Positions 18,523-25,140 are shown, counted from the stretch's first letter. The stretch is 33,209 nucleotides of DNA from Gemmatimonadaceae bacterium (GCA_025930755.1 JAICOJ010000027.1:1-33209); one strand, 5' to 3'. Made by a program: numbers and translations. The notes: a model not told the origin generated them from the sequence alone.

Positions 18523-19770
18523 TCAGCTCTCGACACGGTTGCGCCCTGCGTCCTTGGCGCGATAGAGCGCACGGTCCGCGGCCTGGAGCACCATCTCCGG
18601 CGCTTCCTGGCGCCCGTTGGATTCCGCTGCGCCAATGCTCACGGTGACCGTGATCTGCGGGCGCGCTCGGGCGCCATTCCCGCCGTTCTTGCTCCGGGCG
18701 GGTTTGCGTCGCTGCAAACGGCGCCGCACCGTGAACTTCGACTCCTCCACCGAATGACGTAGCGCCTCGAGCTCCGGTAAGCACTCCTCGACGCGATCGC
18801 CCGGGAACAGGATCGCGAACTCCTCGCCGCCGTAGCGGAACGCACGGCCGCCACCGGACACCTTGGCCAGCCGCGACGCCAGCATGCGCAGCACCTGATC
18901 ACCGACGTCATGTCCGTAGCGATCGTTGAGCTTCTTGAAATGATCGACGTCGACCATCGCGATCGTGAACTTTCCGTTTACGCGTTGCAGCGCCTCGGTG
19001 AGCGCTCGGCGCGCGGGAAGGCCCGTGAGACCGTCCTGATACGCCATGAGGTACGAGGCCTCGATGACGGCGACGACGAGGATCAATGCAGCCGTCGAGC
19101 CGTAGATCGTCGCGGCGACCGGCGTGTCGACGGAATGCATCGCGAGAAATGCGGCGATGAGCGTCCAGAGAAACGCGCGGCCCGTCGCGCTCGCGCGGAA
19201 CACGATACCCGTGACGATGAGCGCCGCGCCGATGACGAACGCGAGCAGCGCTGATTGGCCGAGCGGGGTCCAGCTGGACCAGTCAGCCGGGAAGGGCCGG
19301 TAACGCACGAACGACTCCGCCAGCCCGGGTGCGTATCGCACCACCGCCGCGACCCCGCCAACCTGCGCGAGCAGGGCCGCTGTTCGCACGAGCCCAACGC
19401 GGGTGAAGATGCCTCGCTCCGTCATCAGCATGACGGCGGCGAGGTTCAACGGAATGAGCACTGCCGCCGCTTGCCACACGAAGCGGCCGACGTCGCCGGC
19501 GCGCGTGCGGTCGAGTCCCCATTCGACGAGCGCAAGAATGAGAAGCGCGAACACGAGCCGGCTCCGCTGGAACCGCAAGGCCAGCAGGAAGCCGAGCGCG
19601 AAGACGACGACGGGGTAGAAGGGCGCGAACTCGCGTAACGGGTCGCGCAGAGCGTCGACGTGCAGCGACGCGATGGCTGCGCCGAGCAGCAATGCCTCGG
19701 GCACGAGCCACGACAGCCCTTTCCGTACGGAATGCCAGGTCACGAACAAAGACGAACAACGACCCGGCAC
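18523..19770 (-). CDS. Membrane diguanylate cyclase (GGDEF)
   Basis: A protein of up to 415 residues that makes cyclic-di-GMP from GTP. The N-terminal half holds seven or eight hydrophobic helices (about 22-240) and no known sensor domain. The GGDEF domain spans about 243-412: DGLTGLPARRA, DVDHFKKLNDRYGHDVGDQVL, and GGEEF at 314-318, so the active site is intact. The RxxD inhibitory site expected just upstream is absent (KVSGGGRAFRY instead). A basic insert (RRRLQRRKPARSKNGGNGA) precedes TVTVSIGAAE, as in some other DGCs. The start is unclear: GTG 19770 gives the longest protein; GTG 19743 is possible, and neither has a good ribosome site. Confidence 0.92.
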   Translation of the reverse strand: MPGRCSSLFVTWHSVRKGLSWLVPEALLLGAAIASLHVDALRDPLREFAPFYPVVVFALGFLLALRFQRSRLVFALLILALVEWGLDRTRAGDVGRFVWQAAAVLIPLNLAAVMLMTERGIFTRVGLVRTAALLAQVGGVAAVVRYAPGLAESFVRYRPFPADWSSWTPLGQSALLAFVIGAALIVTGIVFRASATGRAFLWTLIAAFLAMHSVDTPVAATIYGSTAALILVVAVIEASYLMAYQDGLTGLPARRALTEALQRVNGKFTIAMVDVDHFKKLNDRYGHDVGDQVLRMLASRLAKVSGGGRAFRYGGEEFAILFPGDRVEECLPELEALRHSVEESKFTVRRRLQRRKPARSKNGGNGARARPQITVTVSIGAAESNGRQEAPEMVLQAADRALYRAKDAGRNRVES

Positions 19771-19803
19771 GGTATCGCTTCGCGGGCTCGCGACGCTCCC
19801 TCT

Positions 19804-20448
19804 CTACCGCCTCTGGAACTTGAGGTGGACGGCCTTCGGTGCGGGCACCGTTCTCACCAGCTCCAGGCCATGGAGATCATCGCCTATGCCGTCGAACAGC
19901 CGCTCACCGCCCCCGAGCAGCGTCGGCGCGAGGCTGATTTCCATCTCGTCGACGAGACCAGCGACCAGATACTGCTGGGCCGCGCGCGCTCCGCCGGCCA
20001 GCGCTACGTCCTTGCCTCGTGCGGCCGCGCGTGCCTGCGCGAGCGCATCGTCGATACCGGTGGTGACGAAGGTGAAGGTCGTCCCTCCTTCGAGCTCGAG
20101 CGGCTCGCGTGCGTGATGCGTGAGCACGAACACCGGGTGATGGAAGGGCGGTTTCTTCCCCCACCAGCCCGTCCAGGGCTTCGCGGAGTCCCACGGGCCG
20201 GGATGACCGCCGAACATGTTCCGCCCCATGATGGTGGCGCCAATGTTCGCGAGCGACTCCTTCATGACGGCGCTGCTCGCGTTGACCTCTCCGCCTTCGC
20301 GACCGTGCTCCGCACGCCACTCCGCCAGCGAAATCGCCCATTCGTGCAGACGCTCACCGCCGACCCCGAGCGGGTCCTTCACGCTCTGATTGGGACCGGC
20401 GACGAAGCCGTCGAGTGACATCGAGATTCTGAATCGCAGCTTGGACAT
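19804..20448 (-). CDS. Dihydrofolate reductase/RibD-C family protein
   Basis: A 214-residue NADPH-dependent reductase-fold protein. Family marks: LRFRISMSLDGFVAGPNQS at the N-terminus, IGATIMGRNMFGG, PVFVLTHHAREPLELEGGTT, KDVALAGGARAAQQYL and VDEMEISLAPTLLGGGERLF. It belongs to the RibD_C-like group of DHFR-fold proteins, most of which have no proven substrate; it is not a folate-metabolism DHFR by context. ATG 20448 is supported by homology and GAGG upstream. The frame is open far upstream but that part is non-coding. A TGTCGA-N17-CGAC motif lies 36 bp upstream, and the same motif precedes the YciI gene. Divergent from the antitoxin gene. Confidence 0.9.
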   Translation of the reverse strand: MSKLRFRISMSLDGFVAGPNQSVKDPLGVGGERLHEWAISLAEWRAEHGREGGEVNASSAVMKESLANIGATIMGRNMFGGHPGPWDSAKPWTGWWGKKPPFHHPVFVLTHHAREPLELEGGTTFTFVTTGIDDALAQARAAARGKDVALAGGARAAQQYLVAGLVDEMEISLAPTLLGGGERLFDGIGDDLHGLELVRTVPAPKAVHLKFQRR

Positions 20449-20483
20449 GGAGTTGCCTCGGATCGGGTGGGGTCTACACATAC

Positions 20484-20510
20484 GTCGAACCAACGCTCGT
20501 GGAATCGACA
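20484..20510 (-). promoter_or_regulatory. ECF42-like promoter motif of the DHFR-like gene
   Basis: On the minus strand TGTCGA (plus 20505-20510) and CGAC (plus 20484-20487) are separated by 17 bp. Flanking bases also match the copy upstream of YciI (TGTCGATTC-AC and TTCGAC-TA). The -10 element is 36 bp before ATG 20448, leaving a leader of roughly 25-30 nt. The pattern agrees with the target motif published, as I remember it, for ECF42 sigma factors (TGTCGA at -35, CGA/TC at -10). Confidence 0.6.
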
Positions 20511-20584
20511 TCTCATTCCGAGTGCCGAGCCGTTCACGAGCGGTAGCAGGGAGACACACCGAGTTTTCAGCCGATGTTCGGGAC

Positions 20585-20613
20585 TTGCCTGCTCGGCCAT
20601 ATTGCACTAAATT
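20585..20613 (+). promoter_or_regulatory. Candidate promoter of RES-Xre module
   Basis: TTGCCT (20585-20590) and TAAATT (20608-20613) are exactly 17 bp apart, with four of six consensus matches each. The expected transcription start is near 20620, only about three bases before the antitoxin ATG (20623), and there is no Shine-Dalgarno sequence. The mRNA would be leaderless or nearly so. The -10 box lies inside the inverted repeat at 20597-20626. Confidence 0.5.
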
Positions 20614-20626
20614 GAGTGCAATATGG
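20597..20626. promoter_or_regulatory. 12-bp inverted repeat operator over -10 box and antitoxin ATG
   Basis: CCATATTGCACT (20597-20608) and AGTGCAATATGG (20615-20626) are perfect complements with a six-base spacer AAATTG. The AT-rich site stands out from its surroundings. It covers the candidate -10 box and contains the antitoxin start codon in its right arm. This is the position expected for an autorepressor site; Xre antitoxins of RES-Xre modules are known to repress their own promoter. Confidence 0.7.
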
Positions 20627-21063
20627 CACACCCACGACGCAAGGCCCAGCCAGCCGCCTCCCGGTGGCTTCGAGGGGGCCGGGAAGCCTGGTCCGAGCTC
20701 GAGCTCGCGCGGCTCATTGCTCAGGGCATCCCGACGTCGCTCCTTGGCGAGGTCATGGAGCAGGGTATCCTCAGCCGCGACGAGGTCACTCGCCTCATCC
20801 TCCCTCGGCGCACGCTCGCGCACCGGAAGCGCCGGGGCGAGCACCTCTCGCCCGACGAGTCCGACCGGCTCGCGCGCGTACTCCACCTCCACCGGATCGC
20901 GCTCGAGACCTTCGACGGGGAGACCGAGACGGTGAGCAGGTGGCTTCGCACACCGAACCGCGCTCTCTCCGGCGAGATTCCGCTCGATCTGATCGTGACG
21001 AGCACCGGCGCGCGACTCGTCGAGGATGCGCTGCTGCGGCTTGCGCATGGAGTCTTTACCTAG
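20623..21063 (+). CDS. Xre/MbcA/ParS-type antitoxin of a RES-Xre module
   Basis: A 146-residue antitoxin. The N-terminal part (about 20-75) is the degenerate Xre-like DNA-binding region (LIAQGIPTSLLGEVMEQGIL, LILPRRTLAHRKRRGEHL). The C-terminal part (about 76-146) is the toxin-binding DUF2384/MbcA-ParS domain (LSPDESDRLARVLHL, ALETFDGETETVSRWLRTPN, PLDLIVTSTGARLVEDALLR). Order and length fit the family. It neutralises the RES toxin encoded next and probably represses the shared promoter through the palindrome over its own start codon. Unlike the usual close or overlapping arrangement, toxin and antitoxin are separated by 124 bp filled by an inverted repeat. Confidence 0.92.
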   Translation: MAHPRRKAQPAASRWLRGGREAWSELELARLIAQGIPTSLLGEVMEQGILSRDEVTRLILPRRTLAHRKRRGEHLSPDESDRLARVLHLHRIALETFDGETETVSRWLRTPNRALSGEIPLDLIVTSTGARLVEDALLRLAHGVFT

Positions 21064-21187
21064 GGGTCGGGAGTCAGGGGTCAGGGATCAGGGGGTCGGA
21101 GAAGAGGTTCCAGGAGCTTCGCGAGCCGATCTCCTCGAACCTTCTCCCTGACACCCCCTGATCCCTGACCCCTGACCCCCGGCTCCC
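21063..21187. repeat. 125-nt long hairpin repeat between antitoxin and toxin
   Basis: Core arms 21073-21096 and 21153-21176 are exact complements (24 bp) built of GGTCAGG-type heptamers. Pairing continues outward with wobble and a mismatch (GGGGTCGGGA with the strand ending CCCCGGCTCCC) and inward (GGAGAAG.GGTTC with GAACCTTCTCC, then AGGAG with CTCCT). The element starts in the antitoxin stop codon and ends at the base before the toxin ATG. It leaves the toxin with no Shine-Dalgarno sequence: the 15 bases before the ATG are mostly C. It would fold strongly in mRNA and probably limits toxin synthesis. Confidence 0.88.
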
Positions 21188-21640
21188 ATGATCGTCCACC
21201 GTCTCGCCCGCGTCGTGCACGCCAAGCTCGACGGCGAGGGTGCGCGACTCGCGGGCGGACGGTGGAATAGTCGCGGGCGCGCGGCGGTGTACGCGTCGAG
21301 CCGGCTGTCGCTGGCGGCGCTCGAGCTCCTCGTTCACACCGATGTCCCGCTCGTGCCCCCCGATCTCGTCGCGTTCGAGATCGAGATCCCGGATACGGTC
21401 GAGATCGAGTCCGTCGAGCTCGCTGCCTTGCCCAAGGACTGGCGCGTCCCCGGTCATCCCGCCTGTCGCTCGATCGGCGACGTGTGGCTCGCCGAGGAGC
21501 GAACGGCGGTGCTGCGCGTGCCGTCGGCGGTGGTGCCGGAGGAATCGAACTACATCATCAACCCTGCGCATCGCGCCGCGAAGTCGATTCACGTCATCGG
21601 CCGCCGCACGTTCGCCTTCGATGCCCGGCTGCTCGGCTAG
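21188..21640 (+). CDS. RES-domain toxin
   Basis: A 150-residue toxin of the RES family. Named family residues are present: Arg25 in GGRWNSRG, Tyr35 and Glu46 in VYASSRLSLAALELLVH, and Ser113 with Asn121 in RVPSAVVPEESNYIINPAH. Known members (MbcT, RES of Pseudomonas and Sinorhizobium modules) destroy NAD+ or transfer ADP-ribose and stop growth until the Xre antitoxin binds. Length is normal and nothing suggests inactivation. ATG 21188 is the only sensible start but has no ribosome site and abuts the hairpin right arm, so translation may depend on unfolding of that structure or on readthrough from the antitoxin gene. Confidence 0.93.
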   Translation: MIVHRLARVVHAKLDGEGARLAGGRWNSRGRAAVYASSRLSLAALELLVHTDVPLVPPDLVAFEIEIPDTVEIESVELAALPKDWRVPGHPACRSIGDVWLAEERTAVLRVPSAVVPEESNYIINPAHRAAKSIHVIGRRTFAFDARLLG

Positions 21641-21680
21641 CGCGTGCAGGGCGTTCCAAAGGCTCGTCGCAATGTGCTCG

Positions 21681-22232
21681 TTAGGTCGCGCCGGGTCCGT
21701 TCTCGATGAGGCGCTCGTATTCGCCTTCCAGGCGCGCGTGCGTAGACCAGAATGGTCGGCGGTCCCGTCCACTCAGCTCGTCGGCGAGAATGGCGAGGTG
21801 CGTGTGCCATCCGCCTGAGACGCTGATCATCTCCGTGCGGCTGGGGAGACCGCGATGAGTGACGGTCAGCAGAACCTCGTTGCCCTGCGGCTCGAGCTCG
21901 AACGTCACGCGCGACGTCTCGTCGTCCCGCTCGCCCCACGTGTAGGCAAGAAGACGCGGGGGCTCCACGGCGGTGACGCGGCCCTGCATCGTCGCGCCCT
22001 CGTCGTATTCCTTGTAGCGGTCGGGGGTCCGCTCGACCTGCGACGAGAGGCTCTTGTGCTTGAACTCCAGCGTGACGCGGCCGCCCTCGCGCAGCTCCAT
22101 GGGGCCTGACGCCAGCCACCGCCCGCGCTTCTCCGAGTCGCTGAGATACGCCCACACCCGCTCGATCGGGCCAGGCAACACACGCTCGAACTTCACGGTG
22201 CCTGCTTCGGGAACTACGCCGTACTCATTCAT
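21681..22232 (-). CDS. SRPBCC/AHSA1-family protein
   Basis: A 183-residue START-like (SRPBCC) fold protein of the Activator-of-Hsp90-ATPase group. Recognised by VKFERVLPGPIERVWAYLSD, KRGRWLASGPMELREGGRV, RLLAYTWGERDDETSRVTFEL, EVLLTVTHRGLP and SGGWHTHLAILADEL. ATG 22232 is preferred over GTG 22244 because GGAG then sits six bases upstream. Such proteins bind hydrophobic ligands; most have no known role. In other bacteria they cluster with YciI/DGPF and DHFR-like genes, as here. The TAA stop lies within a near-match to the dispersed octamer (ACCTAACG on its strand). No TGTCGA motif was found before it. Confidence 0.9.
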   Translation of the reverse strand: MNEYGVVPEAGTVKFERVLPGPIERVWAYLSDSEKRGRWLASGPMELREGGRVTLEFKHKSLSSQVERTPDRYKEYDEGATMQGRVTAVEPPRLLAYTWGERDDETSRVTFELEPQGNEVLLTVTHRGLPSRTEMISVSGGWHTHLAILADELSGRDRRPFWSTHARLEGEYERLIENGPGAT

Positions 22233-22286
22233 GATCGGCTCCACTTCGGTTTGTTCGCCGTTCAGGGTTTTCGCGTGAAGGCCAGG

Positions 22287-22485
22287 AACCGCAGACGGCC
22301 GCAGACAACTGCGAACGGCAAGTGCAACAGCGTTGGACGTCCATTACGCGGATTTGAACAGCGATAGCACACGGATGCGGCACCGGCAACTGCAAGGCTT
22401 CTTGTAGCTGCGTCTCGTGGCCATTGCGGACGAGAAGACGGTCCTCCCTTTAGGGAGGACCGTCCCTTTCTGGCCGTCTGCGGTT
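22287..22485. repeat. 199-bp segment bounded by 14-bp inverted repeats
   Basis: AACCGCAGACGGCC (22287-22300) is exactly complementary to GGCCGTCTGCGGTT (22472-22485). The ends resemble the ACCGCAGAGG start of the repeat at 18367, and AACTGCGAAC just inside the left end resembles the heptamer of the 32.1-kb repeat. It may be a decayed or composite member of the same repeat group, or a small non-autonomous element. No target-site duplication was evident. Confidence 0.55.
22438..22463 (-). terminator. Hairpin downstream of the YciI gene
   Basis: ACGGTCCTCCC (22438-22448), loop TTTA, GGGAGGACCGT (22453-22463): an 11-bp perfect stem. It lies about 97 bp beyond the YciI stop on its strand and is followed there by CTTCTCGTC, a weak pyrimidine tract. 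It is the best terminator candidate for YciI, though it could also belong to the surrounding inverted-repeat segment. Confidence 0.55.
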
Positions 22486-22559
22486 ACGCGACAGGCTGCG
22501 CTGCTCCGTCACGGGCGAGCCAGCGAGGCCGGTTCGCGCTCCTCGACCACCTGGACTTG

Positions 22560-23000
22560 TCAGGCAGAAGCCCGGGGCTCCTGCCGCTCGGCGTAGCCGC
22601 CTTGCTTGCGGATCCGCTCCTCGAGCGCCGCCACCTCCGGGGTGAGCGCCTCGCCAAAGTCCTCGTTCTCGAAGACCTGACGGATCTCGACCTCGCCCTC
22701 CTGGAAGGGCGCGCGCTTCAACCACTCGATCGCCTCTTCCTTCGACTTCACCTGCCAGAGCCAGAATCCAGCGACGAGCTCCTTCGACTCCGCGAATGGG
22801 CCATCGATGACCGTACGCTTCTTCCCATCGAACCGCACGCGCGCGCCTTTCGAGCTCGCCTGGAGGCCCTCGCCCGCGAGCATGATGCCGGCCTTCGCCA
22901 GCTCCTCGTTGTACTTCCCCATCTCGGTCAGCATTTTCTCGTCAGGCAGGACGCCGGCTTCCGAGTCCTTGTTGGCCTTGACGATCACCATGAACCGCAT
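22560..23000 (-). CDS. YciI/DGPF-domain protein
   Basis: A 146-residue protein of the YCII-related family. It starts MRFMVIVKANKDSEAG, typical of the DGPF subgroup, and contains the DGPF motif at 66-69 (TVIDGPFAESKELVAGFWLW), then the helix SKEEAIEWLKRAP. The C-terminus carries an extra charged tail (ALEERIRKQGGYAERQEPR). ATG 23000 has AGGAG eight bases upstream. DGPF proteins form ferredoxin-like dimers of unknown activity and, by established genomic association, are the hallmark partners of ECF42 sigma factors. A matching TGTCGA-N17-CGAC motif lies upstream of this gene, but no sigma factor is in the window. Confidence 0.92.
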   Translation of the reverse strand: MRFMVIVKANKDSEAGVLPDEKMLTEMGKYNEELAKAGIMLAGEGLQASSKGARVRFDGKKRTVIDGPFAESKELVAGFWLWQVKSKEEAIEWLKRAPFQEGEVEIRQVFENEDFGEALTPEVAALEERIRKQGGYAERQEPRASA

Positions 23001-23058
23001 TGTCGGTCTCCTTTGCGTTTGGAGGTTTAAGCGCCGGAACGCCCGGCTCTATCTGTAT

Positions 23059-23085
23059 GTCGAATGAGGGGCGGTCGAATCGACA
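23059..23085 (-). promoter_or_regulatory. ECF42-like promoter motif of the YciI/DGPF gene
   Basis: On the minus strand TGTCGA (plus 23080-23085), 17 bp spacer, CGAC (plus 23059-23062). Spacing and several flanking bases are the same as in the motif upstream of the DHFR-like gene at 20484-20510. The -10 element is 58 bp before ATG 23000, giving a leader of about 50 nt. Confidence 0.62.
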
Positions 23086-23146
23086 GGTTCGTTTCGCGCC
23101 TCTGTGGTGAGGCAATCTGGGCTCGCACGACATTGACCCTCTGCCC

Positions 23147-23509
23147 TCAGAGGTTCACGAGAGCCCGGAACCCCCCATACACCATCCTCTTCACATCAAA
23201 GGGCATCGCCTTCCCATCCATCATGTTCGCCAGGCGGGCATCCTTCATCACCTTCGCGTTCACCCGATCGCGGTGCGCGCGGGACTTGAACACGATCCAG
23301 GAGAAGAACACCGTCTCGCCGGCCTTGGCGCGCCCTGCACGCGTGAATGGCACCACGCCCTTCACTTTCAGGTCATCGCCCACGCATTCGCGGAACTCCA
23401 GCGCACCATGCTCGATCCACACCTTGCCGGCTTTCTGCGCTATGCGGCGGTAGGCCTCGACTTTTCTCCGCGGAACCGGGATGAGGAATCCATCGACGTA
23501 ACGCGCCAC
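23147..23509 (-). CDS. DUF1428 family protein
   Basis: A 120-residue protein closely following the DUF1428 pattern: ARYVDGFLIPVPRRKVEAYR, KAGKVWIEHGALEFRECVGDD, ETVFFSWIVFKSRAHRDRVN, KVMKDARLANMMDGKAMPFD and KRMVYGGFRALVNL. The start is GTG 23509 with AGGAGG at five-base spacing (23515-23520); the frame is open further upstream but has no homology. DUF1428 proteins have a dimeric alpha-beta barrel fold and no known activity. It lies 146 bp upstream of the YciI gene on the same strand; the ECF42-like motif in that gap suggests YciI is expressed separately. Confidence 0.93.
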   Translation of the reverse strand: MARYVDGFLIPVPRRKVEAYRRIAQKAGKVWIEHGALEFRECVGDDLKVKGVVPFTRAGRAKAGETVFFSWIVFKSRAHRDRVNAKVMKDARLANMMDGKAMPFDVKRMVYGGFRALVNL

Positions 23510-23649
23510 GCGAACCTCCTCGTTTGTTTGTCGGCTGGACGGCTGATCGTGAAGGTGCAGCTTGCAGCAGGAAGCTGGCCACGGCACGTGGGAGTTGCAG
23601 TGGAGCACATGCGGCCTATCATTGTGCCCAACCTCGTCCCGGAGAATTC

Positions 23650-25008
23650 ATGCGTCGTGCGACCGTTCTCGCTGTCGCCGTGCCTACGCTGATGCTCCTC
23701 TCACCCGCCGTCGCCGACCAACGAGCTGACGCACAGTCCCTTCGCGACCAAATTGCCCAACTGTTCATCTTCGGTCCCGGTCAGGATCCGCTCTTTCTCG
23801 GCGGGTCGGGGGACCCGAATAATCCCGAGGCCCTGCGCGCGCACGGGTCGCACTACATCCCCGCGGCGTCAGCCGCGAACGCGACCGTCATCTCCTTTCT
23901 CGTCGGCTCCATCAGCGGCAACGTCTCCAACGTTCCGCTGAGCGCGACGAGCAGCGGCGCCACCTTTCGCTTCGAGGGGGGCACGCCGGTTCGCACGTCC
24001 GAATCACCCGGACCGATCTTCGGCGAGCGCGCCCAGACGCTCGGGCGCGGGCGACTCGTGCTCGGCGCCCACATGAGCGGGATGCACTTCTCCACGCTGC
24101 GCGGCGTGGATCTCCAGAACATTCACCTCAGCTTCACCCACGCCAACGTCGATTTCGCCGGGTGCGACAGCACGTTCGCCGGGGACTGCAGTCTCATGGG
24201 AGTGCCCCTCCTGGAGAACGACGTCATCGAGCTCGATCTCGCGCTCGATCTCGACATTCGGGTCGCCACGCTTTTCCTCACGTATGGCGTCACCGATCGC
24301 GTCGACGTCGGTGTCGTCCTCCCGATCGTCTCGACGTCGCTGCGCGCGCAGAGCCAGGCACAGGTATTCCCTTTCGGCGGCACGACGGCGACGCACTTCT
24401 TTGGCGGCACTGCCACCAATCCCCAGCTCTCGGCGACGCGCCTCGTGCAGGGAGACGCGCGCGGCCTCGGTGACGTCGCCGTGCGCGTCAAGGCAAACGT
24501 CCGGCAAACGGGGCGCGCTCTCTTCTCGGTATTGGGAGACGCACGCTTTGCGACCGGCAGCGAGGACGATCTCCTCGGCTCGGGCACGTTCGCCGTGCGC
24601 GGTCTGGCGATTTTCTCGGCGCAGGCGGGAGGCTTCGCGCCGCACGTCAACGTCGGATACCTGTACCGGCGCAGCGAGCTTCAGAACGACGCGCTGCTCG
24701 CAACCGCTGGCTTCGATCAGATCATCGCGCCCTGGGCGGCGATCGCCGTCGATGTCGTCTCGGAGCTGCAGGTTGGGCAGGAGGGGCTTCGGGTTCCTGA
24801 TGCCGTCATCATCGAAGCCCCCTTCCGCCGCACGATCCGCCCCGCCCTCATCCCGAACACGCGCGATGACATCGTCAACGGCTCGATCGGGGCCAAGCTG
24901 AGCGCCGCGCCCGGCCTAACGGTGGTCGTCAACTCGCTCTGGCCCCTCAACCGCGGCGGTCTGCGCGCGAACGTCGTCTGGACGGCGGGAGTGGAGTATG
25001 GGTTCTGA
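23650..25008 (+). CDS. Outer-membrane beta-barrel protein, transporter-like
   Basis: A 452-residue exported protein. ATG 23650 has GGAG five bases upstream and starts a clear signal peptide (MRRATVLAVAVPTLMLLSPAVA, then DQRADAQ). The frame is open upstream without support. After a soluble N-terminal segment (about 30-110, with GSHYIPAASAANATVISFLV), the rest is alternating beta strands: LGRGRLVLGAHMSGMHF, DVGVVLPIVST, GLGDVAVRVKANV, and the C-terminal end VWTAGVEYGF, a typical barrel insertion signal ending in Phe. The layout resembles the 'MetA pathway of phenol degradation' outer-membrane family, but substrate is unknown. Its TGA is the first codon of the following inverted repeat. Confidence 0.85.
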   Translation: MRRATVLAVAVPTLMLLSPAVADQRADAQSLRDQIAQLFIFGPGQDPLFLGGSGDPNNPEALRAHGSHYIPAASAANATVISFLVGSISGNVSNVPLSATSSGATFRFEGGTPVRTSESPGPIFGERAQTLGRGRLVLGAHMSGMHFSTLRGVDLQNIHLSFTHANVDFAGCDSTFAGDCSLMGVPLLENDVIELDLALDLDIRVATLFLTYGVTDRVDVGVVLPIVSTSLRAQSQAQVFPFGGTTATHFFGGTATNPQLSATRLVQGDARGLGDVAVRVKANVRQTGRALFSVLGDARFATGSEDDLLGSGTFAVRGLAIFSAQAGGFAPHVNVGYLYRRSELQNDALLATAGFDQIIAPWAAIAVDVVSELQVGQEGLRVPDAVIIEAPFRRTIRPALIPNTRDDIVNGSIGAKLSAAPGLTVVVNSLWPLNRGGLRANVVWTAGVEYGF

Positions 25009-25140
25009 GTGGAACGAGGAACAAGCGGAACGAGGAAATAAACGGAACGAGGAACGAGGAAGCGGTGCGTCGAGGTCCTGCGCGCTGGACCGTGTTAGCC
25101 ACTTCCTCGTTCCTCGTTCCTTTCTTCCTCGTTCCACTCA
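25006..25140. repeat. 135-bp inverted repeat of GGAACGA heptamers joining two stop codons
   Basis: Outer arms TGAGTGGAACGAGGAA (25006-25021) and its complement (25125-25140) are perfect over 16 bp; inner arms of 19 bp (25044-25062 with 25102-25120) are also perfect. The unit GGAACGA or GGAACGAGGAA recurs several times in each arm. The outermost TGA on each strand is the stop codon of the adjacent gene (barrel protein on plus, kinase on minus), so the element exactly fills the convergent gap. Confidence 0.9.

Larger units (their letters stand above)
22233..22559. other. 327-bp spacer between AHSA1-type and YciI genes
   Basis: No gene seen. It contains an outer 14-bp inverted repeat (22287-22300 with 22472-22485), a strong hairpin nested inside it (22438-22463), and a stretch of moderately AT-rich sequence (22330-22400). 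The promoter of the AHSA1-type gene should be in the left part, but I see no convincing boxes. Confidence 0.5.

Noticed and set aside
18200-18635. Several frames encoding FFTAEDAEDAEE-type peptides on both strands
   Set aside because: They are translations of the 39-bp inverted-repeat arms and run into neighbouring genes in other frames; they are not proteins.
20449-21048. Minus-strand upstream extension of the DHFR-like frame
   Set aside because: It runs antisense through the RES-Xre antitoxin and its promoter; homology starts at ATG 20448.
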